NCBI GenBank assembly: GCA_905160935.1 | Contig: CAJHZI010000592.1 | Location: forward strand, 31,001 to 95,000 | Length of the DNA: 64,000 nucleotides | Source of the DNA: Enchytraeus crypticus | Taxonomy: Eukaryota; Annelida; Clitellata; Enchytraeida; Enchytraeidae | Reading direction: 5' to 3' | Shown here: positions 32,618-45,500 of the stretch, piece after piece | How positions within the stretch are numbered: position 1 is the first letter of the stretch | Layout: each line of letters begins with the position of its first letter | The notes under the pieces: model-generated | The model's input: the letters and a program-made list of their open reading frames with translations, nothing else | What the model was told of the DNA's origin: nothing | Database searches by the model: none | Translations under genes and position numbers: made by a program

Positions 32618-35600
32618 CTGTGAGATAGACGTTGATAGAATAGATAAAAGCTAGTAGAGCTAATGTCAACGTCTGTTTCCTCACTAGAAAGCGATGTCAG
32701 TGACGGGCGAGCTCAGGATTTGAACCCCGCACATACTTACGCTCGGTCGAGTATCACCAGCCCACAATAGAGAGCAGATAAATCATAGATTCAATACTGG
32801 TAAGGGCTTGATTTTTACTGTCATAATACATAATATATTGATTATTTCTGTCATCATCATCATCATCCTCCTCACTTGTATCCCAGTTTAACCAGGTCGG
32901 GATATGAGTAGACTGTCTCAAATCCTCTCTGTCCTACATCATATTATCAGTCAATCTCCTATTTGAAAATTTTTGATTCGTTTAAATTTTTGCAGCAATT
33001 CCTGGAACCTATCCGCTCACCAATCGAATGCCCTTTCTGACGTTGGTATGGGTCTTAGTGCTTTAGTCGCCTTCTACGACACGTACAGTCACCGGTTGGT
33101 CAATTCTTCAAACAACCCGGACACAACACGGGGACAATTATGATTATTACTGTCCTAATTACACAATAATTATACTGATTTCTACTGTCCTAATTACACA
33201 ATAATTATACTGATTTCTACTGTCCTAATTACACAATAATTATACTGATTTCTACTGTCCTAATTACACAATAATTATACTGATTTCTACTGTCCTAATT
33301 ACACAATAATTATACTGATTTCTACTGTCCTAATTACACAATAATTATACTGATTTCTACTGTCCTAATTACACAATAATTATACTGATTTCTACTGTCC
33401 TAATTACACAATAATTATACTGATTTCTACTGTCCTAATTACACAAGGGCCAGATTATTACAATCACAATAAGATAAGACGAGATGAGACCCACTCACTA
33501 GATGAGGCCCACTCACTAGATGAGGCCCACTCACTAGATGAGGCCCACTCACTAGATGAGGCCCACTCATTAGATGAGGCCCACTCAATAGATGAGGCCC
33601 ACTCATTAGATGAGGCCCACTCATTAGATGACTCATTGAGATCAGAGACCCACTCATTAGATGAGATAGAGGCCCACTCATTAGATGACTCATTAGATTA
33701 GATGAGGCCCACTCATTAGATGAGCCCACTCATTAGATGAGACCCACTCATTAGAGGCCCCTCATTAGATGCCCACTCATGAGACCCATAGATGAGGCCC
33801 ACTCATTAGATGAGACCCACTCATTAGATGAGGCCCACTCATTAGATGAGACCCACTCATTAGATGAGACCCACTCATTAGATGAGACCCACTCATTAGA
33901 TGAGGCCCACTCATTAGATGAGACCCACTCATTAGATGAGGCCCACTCATTAGATGAGACCCACTCATTAGATGAGGCCCACTCATTAGATGAGACCCAC
34001 TCATTAGATGAGGCCCACTCATTAGATGAGACCCACTCATTAGATGAGGCCCACTCATTAGATGAGACCCACTCATTAGATGAGGCCCACTCATTAGATG
34101 AGACCCACTCATTAGATGAGGCCCACTCATTAGATGAGACCCACTCATTAGATGAGGCCCACTCATTAGATGAGACCCACTCATTAGATGAGGCCCACTC
34201 ATTAGATGAGACCCACTCATTAGATGGCCCACTCATTAGATGAGACCCACTCATTGAGATGAGGACCCACTCATTAGATGAGACCCACTCATTAGATGAG
34301 ACCCACTCATTAGATGAGACCCACTCATTAGATGAGACCCACTCATTAGATGAGACCCACTCATTAGATGAGACCCACTCATTAGATGAGGCCCACTCAT
34401 TAGATGAGACCCACTCATTAGATGAGGCCCACTCATTAGATGAGGCCCACTCATTAGATGAGACCCACTCATTAGATGAGGCCCACTCATTAGATGAGAC
34501 CCACTCATTAGATGAGACCCACTCATTAGATGAGACCCACTCATTAGATGAGACCCACTCATTAGATGAGGCCCACTCATTAGATGAGACCCACTCATTA
34601 GATGAGGCCCACTCATTAGATGAGACCCACTCATTAGATGAGGCCCACTCATTAGATGAGACCCACTCATTAGATGAGACCCACTCATTAGATGAGACCC
34701 ACTCATTAGATGAGACCCACTCATTAGATGAGACCCACTCATTAGATGAGACCCACTCATTAGATGAGACCCACTCATTAGATGAGACCCACTCATTAGA
34801 TGAGGCCCACTCATTAGATGAGACCCACTCATTAGATGAGGCCCACTCATTAGATGAGGCCCACTCATTAGATGAGACCCACTCATTAGATGAGGCCCAC
34901 TCATTAGATGAGACCCTCTCATTAGATGAGACCCTCTCATTAGATGAGACCATCTGTGGAAATTAAGAGGAAAGCGGAAGACAGCGAGGAATGGAGGCGT
35001 TATATACCATGGACCTGCCAGTAGGCAGTGCAGTAAGAGAGAGAGAGAGAGAGAGAGACTTCACCTATAAGATGCTGTTTCCTCAGTTGTGTGCGGCTGA
35101 TAGCTAGATGCTTCCACAACCTCTGATCATGAGCCCACCTGTTCCACGTCTTACACACGCCCATACAGGCAGCCAGGTCCCTCACCCCCAGCCAGCCAAA
35201 CACCCTCAGCCACGCCTCTCTGTCCAACACGTGGGTGTGGCCTGTTGTCATCACGACGTGCTTGGGAGGCGGAGCTGAGGGGAGGGGCCTAACGACGTAA
35301 GGACCAATCAGAGCTACCTTGGGAGGAATCGGGGGATACGCCACGCCTCCTGCTGATGATTGATGGGCTGATAGTGAATGAGGATCATTAGATGCGTGGC
35401 CTGTTTTATTGGAGGCGTGGCCTAGTGGAAGATGGGTTGAACCAGAAGAAGACTGAGCAGAGAATTCTCGAGATACGTCTGGCTTGTCATCATCAGTTCT
35501 GTCGTCTTCCTTTTCTTTCTTTACAGAAACCTCACTAAAGTCTCCTCCCACTTCAACAGAGGCGTGCTCTAATTGGCCAGGCACCGCCTCAGCTGGGTTG

Positions 35601-37466
35601 TCCTCAGCTCTCATTGGCTGATCCATCGAGATATTTCTTGCCTCGGCCACTGCAGTAGGTGTGGCTACAGAACTTGACCCCGCCTCAGAAGTAGAAGAGT
35701 GTTGAGTAGGAGGAGCTGTGACTATAAGCCCCGCCTCCTGCGCGTGTACTGAGGCAGGGGAAGCAACAGGGGGCGGGGATAAAGATTTGATTGACGTCAC
35801 ACTCGTGGTTGAGTGACCTTTAGTTACTCGAGGCTATGACATACAAGAATTAATATTAATAATTCTATGTAATATTTTTATACATTAATTACTCTATATT
35901 CCCTTTTAATATATTAATTCCATTAAAACTACATAATACCATTAAAACGTATTAGGAGTAATATCAAGGGTTGTACAGTCACAATTTGTATTAAAAAGTG
36001 TCTACAAATTACTTTACTTTATTCAATCTTGAAAGAATAAAAAGAAAATTGTAAAAGACGCATAGATAATTTTTTAAGACAGTCCTGTTTTAAAGAATTG
36101 CAATTGCCCAGGAATTGAACCCCGCACTTATTGATCGGCGGTCGAATATCTTATCGACATCGCCCCTGGCTCCAGCCAATAAACGGCAGTTGAGGCTATA
36201 GCGCTGGCAATGTGTTCCAAACGATTATCTAACCTCGAGGCTTATCTTCTAGGTAATAATAATAATAAATAATAAAGGTTTAACGTCAGTTTCCTCATCC
36301 AGGGATGATGTCAGGGACGTCACCAGTTAAAGATCAGATATACTATTATTCTTGGGGGATTCTGCTTAAGACGAAGTGGGCCCCCTGTGCCTTCCTTAGC
36401 TTCTACTAACATTTACTGGGCAGGGGCGTCATTCCCTGAGAAAACAATCCTGTTTACCCTAGTAATGTGTACACAATGTTTATCTAACCTCGAGGCCAAT
36501 CTTCTAGATAATAATAATAAACAATAATAAAGGTTTAACGTCAGTTTCCTCATCCAGGTATGATGTCAGGGACGTCAACAGTTAGAGACAGTACCCACCT
36601 TGCTCTGCCCGTGTTTACCCTGCTCACAACACACTGGACACTCCCAACTGTTGGGCAGATCATCATTGACCACACCCTCGCTAGTTAACCCCGCCCACGC
36701 CTCACGAAGACAGGCGGGGTGACAGATCTTCCAACATATGCCACACTCCATCAGCTGTCCCATCTTACTGCCTGACTCTGCCCATACAACCCCGCCTACC
36801 TCACTGGGCATAGCTTTAGATAGATCTTCACCAATAGGAACAACAGCTCCACCCACTTTCGAAGTAGCTCCTCCTACTTCTTTGTTTTCGTTAGCTGCAG
36901 TGGAGATTTGTAGTTCTAGCTCTTTATCCGTCGTTCCCAGCTCCAATCTGTCAATCACTTTCTCAACTCCGCCCACTTCACATTCAGCAGTACTCGTATC
37001 ACAAGCACCCGTCTCTCTAGCCCTGCCCACGCTGGCTTCAGACTCCTCCCCTCTCTTACATATGTAGCAGATGGCGGCAGTTGGTAGAATAGGCTGTCAT
37101 GAAACAATGCAGCCAAGTTAAACATCTAATGCATTACACTTTACTTATACTCTTTTAACACACAGTGACATAGAATACTGTCACAAGTAAATCTGTGGCA
37201 TGTAAAATTCTTGAAGAATTCATACGTTCAGCTCAGATAACAATCACTATTGATCAGAAATAACCCAATGGACATTTCTATTGAATCCCAGAAATACTAC
37301 AGAATTAAACAGATTGCACACAATCAGAGCAAAACAAATGACATTACATAATTCTCTAGATACACATTTAATTAGAAACTTCCATGAGACATACAAGCAC
37401 ACACACAAGCACACACACCGCCACGCACTGCCTAGCCACACAGGTTTGTTTGACCCACATACACAC

Positions 37467-37506
<40 letters not shown>

Positions 37507-37613
37507 CGCTATGCACTGCCTAGCCACACAGGTTTGTTTGACCCACATACACACACACACACACACACACACGTACCGCTATGCACTGTCTAGCCACACA
37601 AGTTTGTTTGACC

Positions 37614-37658
<45 letters not shown>

Positions 37659-39434
37659 ACCGCTATGCACTGTCTAGCCACACAGGTTTGTTTCAGCCGC
37701 CCCTGACCACCAAACTTCTTCATGTCCTGACAGTAGAGGCACTCCCCGCACTCTGTGCTCGTGCAGCGCTCACACTTCTTACACCGCACTCTACGTCTAC
37801 GCGGTGGTGCCGGAGACGTGCCTGACACTGCTGGTGGGTGACTGCTGACACTGGTTACTGCGGGAGAGTCTTCAGTGGCAGGGGTAGGTGTGGAGGGTTG
37901 AACCACGCTCCTCTGTGATCTAGAGGCTTTTACCACAGGTCTAACCATTTCTCTACCAACCTACAATTTTATCAACAGCTTTCTACCAACCTACAATAGA
38001 GTTTACGAAGTTAATACTAAAATAATGATAATATAATACTATTAGCACGATTTTCTGCAAAAGCTCTGAGAATGAAGAAATTAAAGTAAAGCTTGCTAAA
38101 GGTTGCTACAGACTGTTTGAAACGTAAAGAAAGCCTCGGGACATAGAACACAAATGAAGTTCAACAAATTCCATGAAGAAATTCAGATTAGAAACTAAAC
38201 GCTACAGGTAGAAATGATACTCCGAGGGATAAACTCACTGCCAGACACTCTATACTTTCAAAGAGTCAAAAGTTTATTGATAGTGCAAACGGGACCAACT
38301 GAAACATGTATACAACTGGATCGTAAATACGACACTGTTTTAATTCTACAGCAGAAGCAAGCACGAGATTAACAGAGTTATATAGTGGACAGTCAATTTA
38401 CACTACTAACATTAAATTCTTTCCCAGTAAATATACAGAAAGAAGAGATGTAAACCGGTTTAGACTGGGAGGAGAGAACTGGTCGACCGGTTACAGCCAG
38501 TTTAGCATCATCTGACTCGTGGGCTGTGAGTAGAATCTAAAGATAAACAAGCATTTAGGATGAAAGACAGTAACAACAACAACAGCATGATCTCTTGCCG
38601 ATCAGCACAACCAGTGCTGATAGGAATAACGGTGGATCATGTCAATAGATACAACACTATAGGATAACAACACATCACTACAACACTATAGGATAACAAC
38701 ACATAACTACAACACTATAGGATAACAACACATCAATACAACACTATAGGATAACAACACATCACTACAACACTATAGGATAACAACACATCACTACAAC
38801 ACTATAGGATAACAGCACATCAATACAACACTATAGGATAACAACACATCACTACAACACTACAGGATAACAACACATCACTACAACACTATGACGATTT
38901 AACGTATACACATATGTTAGAGATGTCCCTAGAGGAACATAGGACTACGACATCGCCACTGGCTCCAGCGGTAAGTTATTTGACCGCGGATCAGTATGTG
39001 CGGGAGGTTCAGATCCTGGGCTCGCCCGTCACTGACATCGCTTTCGAGTGAGGAAACGGATGTTAACATTAGTTTTACCAGCTTGATCAAACAACAGAGT
39101 AACGCCTCGTCAGGCTGTAGAAACTTGCAGATCTCTTGCACAAAACGTGTCTAGGCTTCAAATCAAGCGTACACACAAAGAGAACAAAAGTTGAATAAAC
39201 TCTAGAAATTCATTTCTTTGCATAATTTAATTTAATATTTTCCTGCAGCGGATATATTTCCTGATCAGCAAATTTCCTTTTTCCTATACATGAAATAAAA
39301 ACAAAATTATGAACCACGAACCCGACACAACCCACTATAACACAGCATGATATGAAGACCTGTAAATAGTGAAATGTAGTGATAGAAAGACAGAGAAAGA
39401 GAGAGTTAGAAAGAGAGATATAGACAGAGAGAGA

Positions 39435-39488
<54 letters not shown>

Positions 39489-39935
39489 GAGATAGAGAAT
39501 TAACTCACAGTGGCTTGTTTAAGTAACAGCTTAGGGTCGATGATATCTCTTGGAGCAGTCTGAGGTCCTATCACCTCAAGGAAGTCAACAATGGCCCTTA
39601 TGCCCTCTCTCTCGTGTAGGCTGAGGTGGGCCCATGCCCTAAGAGGCTCATTGTCTGCTTATACATAAAAACGTATAAATCTGATGAGGGCCTACAACAG
39701 CCTATTAGCTTAGGTGGCTTAGGCCTGGCCACACTATACTACTAATAATAATCATCTACCATCCAATTGTTGTCATATGGAAGAAAAGCGAAGCAAAGGC
39801 ACACCGAGATTAGGAATGTTCCAGGATTTAAAGATCCACTAGTATGTTGACATGAAGAGGAAGAGGAAGACAGAGAAGCGTGGCGTTATATACCATAGAC
39901 CTGCCAGTAGGCAGTGCACTAAGAAAGAGAAATTA

Positions 39936-39972
<37 letters not shown>

Positions 39973-40064
39973 ATAATTATAATTATTATTATTATTATCA
40001 TTATTATTATTATCATTCTAATAATAATAATTATTATCATTATAATTATAATAATAATAATAAT

Positions 40065-40101
<37 letters not shown>

Positions 40102-42505
40102 CCCGGTGTAAGAACCTGGGGTTTGATAAAAACGATTCAAGCAATACGTGCTGAATCGCCGCCCGGCTACTCGAGGCTTAAAAGAATTTTGAAGCAGACT
40201 GCATTAAATCTTTTGCAAAGTCATGGAAAAGCCTTTGCCAAAGAAGAGATGTCTCTCGTTATCGCCGGTTTGCTCTGCAATAAGTCTGCCTATGCCATTA
40301 ATAAAGTCAACTCCTTCGGGATTCATCGGGCCCATGGTTTCAATAGCCACCGGAACAACTTCATATCCTAAGGACAGATCACGGTATTTATCCAACTTCC
40401 TAGAGGCGGCATGAACAGCAGCACCACCGGCTGTGACTGAAGTCGTATTCAGGTAGGAGTTTGCCATAGTGTCAATGACCGTGACGTCCCAAACGGCACA
40501 TTTACCGTTGCACCAGGGCACTAAAGTCCTGCCGTCCGGACGCTTGCCGTCTGATCTGGACAACCCACTTGGCTCCTTAGAGGAAGGGATGCCTGCTCTC
40601 GAAAGTGCTCGCCATATTATGTCATTTAAATTGTGATGGCGAGACATTCTACCTGAGCTTCGTTTGCAGGAGAGCCGTGGAGACCTAAAGCGTCGACTTC
40701 ATGACCGCAGGGGCACATGTGAGGCTCGCAAGTTTTCGCCCCTAAACGGAAACTAACAGCTACTCGAATCGCCTCATTGTCTAAAAATAGCCCACAAGAA
40801 GCAACAGGGAGAGCGTGAAGCCAGTCGCTGCTTCTTTTAGTTGATACAGCTAGGAGTCGTGCTCTGTCTACTGCATTGGACTGGGATTCTAACAGACTGT
40901 TATAAATCCGATCCACTATAGGACGGTCCCATGATTTCTGGCTACTGACTGAGGTAGAAGGTGGAGCACTGGAGGTGAGGCTTTTGGACCAAACTGACAA
41001 CGCAACGTCAATGGAACTATCGGCAGAAAGGGAGCACTTATGAAGGATGGCGTCTTGCAACTGCCTCGTTCCCATCGCTGATGCCAAAAAGGCTGAAGGC
41101 GCGATATGGGAAACAAGACGAATTCCAAGACCACCCATGCTCACCGGTAGACTGGCTTGCTGCCACTGCAAAACAGACAAATCTGCGTTGATAACGGCGC
41201 ATAAGCATTGCCTAATAGCCTCGTCGTAGTCTAAAAGCCGCGGATTAGAGAAGCTCGGACTAGAGCGCAGAACGTGCATAAGTTTAGGTGCACTTAAAGA
41301 AAAGCGAAGGATTGTTAAAGCATCATGAGCGGCTAGCGACTTCAAGCGTGATGCTGTACGTTTGAGGTCTTCAAGGCGACTGGATAAAGCGGTGGTAGTA
41401 GCTTCTTCTCCAGAGAGTGGCGCGCCGAGTAGAGAACTATGGGATAGGCACATTGGCACAAATGATGACAAAACTGAGTTGCCCGGAGATTTGCAAACTG
41501 ATGAAATGACTTCGCACTTGGTACGATTCAACTGAAGCCCAAATTCTTGGCCTCTGTCGATGATAGTCTGTACATCATTTGCAATCGACGACTCGCAACC
41601 ACCTAGAGTAATGTCATCTAGGTATCCCACCGTGAGATCGCTAGAGAGAGAAGTAAGGAGAGGGTGAATAGTCAGGCAAAACAGCATGGGCCCTAAGGGA
41701 TCCCCTTGTTGGACTCCTTCCTGTGACTCAATGCACCAGTCTCCGAACTTCAACCACGAAGGGCTTGAGTAAGCTAGATGGCAGAAACTATACAGCTCTG
41801 GTATCCTGTGATGTATTTCGCTGAGCATTCGTGATCTACTCAAGCAATTAAAAGCATTACAGAAGTCTAGCTTTACCACGAAGTGATCAGCTGGCATTGA
41901 CTCAGCGAAACGGCGAGTAGCGTGAACAGCTGCCTCACAGCCACCTGGAATACCAGCTCCAAGTTGAATTGGGCTCAAGTATTCGCTGAGAGCAGATACT
42001 GCATAGCGATTTGCGCATTTAGCGGCTAAACGACGCCAAGTGTAACCCACTGCAATGGGGCGAATGCCGCCAGATTTCTTATTGAGTGCGAAGAGTTTAC
42101 CACCAAACAGCACCGGTTGGACCTCAGGGGGGCAAGCACCTCTAAGAAGGAGATTCACGAAAGAAGTCAAAGCGGTCAAAAATGTCCCAGCCGACTCTCT
42201 ACAAGTCACAAGCTCCAGAAGATGCTGAGGGCGAAGGCCATCAGGACCACCTGCTGAGCCTGCTGGAAAGCTACGTACAGCTTTGACAACATCCTGCTCT
42301 GAGACTTGAATGGGCGGAGTCTCCATTGAGTCCGGAAGGGGTGCCATTATACTGCTACTAGCTGTGGGTGGGTGCTTGGCCTTCAGGATATTGAAAGTGT
42401 TTATGGTGCATTGCGCTGGGCTTTCGTCTGAACAGAGGATGCGCACAGCTGCCGAAACATTTCCATCTTCCATTTTGGACCTGACTGCTGATAATAATAA
42501 TAATA

Positions 42506-42537
<32 letters not shown>

Positions 42538-45500
42538 CATTATAATTATTATTATTATTATTATTATCATTATAATTATTATCCACCTTACAACCAATCA
42601 CAACCCTTGTAACTAAATAAAATAATTAATTTTAAATTAATAAATTAATTTTTAAAAATTCTGGCTTAAGTTCAGCATCATGAGCTCAATTGTTGCATTA
42701 AATGCAAATTAACGCAAACAGGGAATTATTGTGAATGTATAAATGAAGAAATTTCTGAAGAAATATTTAGAATACGGTACGGCGGGATTTAGCACCCTTA
42801 TTTTAGTTGTGCGTCATTAATCGAAGTTAAGCTACAACGGCCTAGGTTAGTGTTTTGTGGGTGACCACTTTGTGAAAGACCGAGTGTTGACAACTTTGAA
42901 GGATAAAATCCCAGGGAGTTTGAAGGTTATCCTTAAATCGGTGCTGGCTGCAATTGATGCGCCATCAAAAGGCAAATGTTACTAATAGCCATGGAGAGGG
43001 AGGAGAAAATGGGCCTTAAACAAGCATCTGTGCTTCCTGACCCAGTGTGCCGTTATATTATGTTATGAAGCACTGTGCTTCCTGACCCAGTGTGCCGTTA
43101 TGTTATGTTTATGTTTAGTACAGAGCTGGTACCCGCTGCAGCAGCTAGACTGGTGCCCTGTGAGGCTGAAGCTGACTCACTGCCCCCCATAGAATACACC
43201 GGCTGCTCACTGTCTGTGTCACTGGTTGATGGAATTCTACACACGATAAAAAATTGCGCATAGAAAGTTAGAATTCAGTTTGAAACAAGGGACTCATAAG
43301 AGAATGAGCAAAAAACTACAACATTTTATTAATTAATAATATTTTTTTAATATTATCAATATTAATATATATTATTTCTAAACTACAAAAACTAGAATCA
43401 TTAATTTTTTAAACTATAAGAAACTAATATCATTAATTTAGAAAACAGCAAAAAAATTGAATTCATAAAGTTACAATTAATTGTTATCAGTAATTTTATA
43501 CAAAATGAGCTCCAAATGAAAAAAGATGAAAGTTAATAAGTAGAGTATAAAACCTTTTACAGTGAAATTCAAATTACAATATATCTTAACAAAGCAGTTG
43601 AATTTTGAAGCATACTTTAGTCTCTTAGTTGGACTCTCTCTTTCAGATACCTCCAGCTCTTGTTTCCTCTTCCCTACTGCCTCCGTCTTTTCCCCATCTT
43701 CCTGCTCTATCGTACCATCGGTTTTCTTCTCCGATATTTCGGTAGAATTATCAAAAGTACTTGATGTTGTTGCGGACAACTGCAGCTCAGTAATTTCTGT
43801 AGATCTGCTGATACTGCAATTCTCTTCAATAGAGACTTGATTAAGTTCTTTACTCTCCTTTGCTTCAGCTGTTGCCGCAGCAACACTATCATACTTGTTG
43901 TCTGTGTGCTTGTCAGTGTAGATATTATTCAAAGTACCACTGCTATCCACGTTGTTATCTGCCTGCCTGTCACACTCACTATCACTCTCTCCACCTCTCT
44001 TACTATCACTCTCTCTTCTATTCCTTATCTCTTTGTGCACCCCATTATCTGAGTCACCGCCTACATCTTTATCTTCCACGTCATCTTTACTTTCACTTTG
44101 GGAGCAGGAAAGCGCGCTATCACCACTCTCAACACGGGGGCAGGAAAGCGCGCTATCACCACTTTCTACACGGGGGCAGGAGAGCGCGCTATCACCACTC
44201 TCAACACGAGGGCAGGAAAGCGCGCTAACGTAAGCAGCGAGCGTGTGCCAGTGCGTGTCGACGTAGCGAGGGTAGCGTAGAGCCGGGGCTCGCTGGAGCA
44301 AGTCCTCGAGGTGCCACGTCGCTAGCTGAGCGTCCACACTGAAGCTGTGCAGGAAGAGTCCCGATAGACTGGTGCTGTCCTCCAGCGTGTAGCGCGCATA
44401 TATCCAACCTAATCAATCAATCAGTCAGTCAATCAGCAGGAAGAGTCCCGATAGACTGGTGCTGTCCTCCAGCGTGTAGCGCACGTATATCCAACCTAAT
44501 AAATCAATCAGTCAGTCAGTCAGTCATCAATCAATCAGTTAATCAGTCAGTCAATCAATCAGCCAGTTAATCAGTCAGTCAGTCAATCAGTCAGTCAATC
44601 AACAGTCTATCAATCAGTCAATCAATCAGTCAGTCAACCAGCTAATCAATCAATTAGTCAGTCAATCAATCAGTCAATCAATCAATTAGTCAGTCAATCA
44701 GCCAATCAGTTAATCAATCAGTCAGTCAGTGAGTCAATCAATCAATTAATCAATCAGTCAACCAATATCAGTCAATTAAACAGTCAGTCAATCAATCAGT
44801 CAGTTAATCAGTCAGTCAATCAATCAGTCAATCAATCAGTCAGTCAATCAATCAATCAATCAGTCAGTTAATCAGTCAGTCCATCAATCAATCAGCAGTC
44901 AGTTAATCAGTCAATAAATAAATCAATTTTTAATCGAATGAAAAAGAACGAGGAAGAAGAAGAGAGAGAAAGAGAACCATGATCATTTATTTGTAACTGA
45001 ATCAAAATATACACAAAGTGCATACAACTAGACAGAATACAAATTAAACGGCCGTCAGAAAGAGCACAATTGAGCTCTATCTAGCTGACTACCGAAAACA
45101 CAGAAACATAGCAACATAGAGTCGCTGACCGGCAGGTATGAATATTGTAGAGCCACGACAGAGCACAACGGCCTGACAGCCCTGGGCTACGTCTGCGTAG
45201 AAACCTCGTTGAGTCGTCTCCTCAGCGTGACTCATCCAGCGCACGTAGCGCTCGTGATTCTCACCAGATGCAGGCACCAGCCACATCAGCTGAGCCCCGC
45301 TCACGAGGTGGAGCCACACTGACGCACCGCTCACACCAAACTGATAGTCTGCATACCCGCCCTCCATGCTTATCGTTAGCAGTCTAGAAATACACGATAT
45401 AGTGACAATATCAAATATAGCCGTAATAATAATAGCAATAATAAATAATTATAAAATAATATAAAAACAATACTAATAAATATAATAATAATCATAAAAT

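Noticed and set aside
33140-33445. Regular repeats that could suggest a CRISPR array
   Set aside because: No unique spacers between units, and the genome is eukaryotic; it is a plain tandem repeat. The same holds for 38640-38892 and 59195-59432.
33751-34966. Long open frames (up to 400 codons) on both strands
   Set aside because: They are entirely 18-bp satellite, occur in several frames on both strands, and lie in a KDM2 intron.
39852-40371. Frames of 100-163 codons with Tyr, Ile, Asn and Phe runs
   Set aside because: Translation of ATT/AAT and T-run microsatellites next to the retrotransposon tail.
40626-42473. RT frame as a host gene or part of KDM2
   Set aside because: Repeat copy elsewhere (8805-9035), 5' truncation at a microsatellite, and a frameshift before the endonuclease part mark it as a retrotransposon copy; KDM2 exons 7 and 8 join in phase without it.
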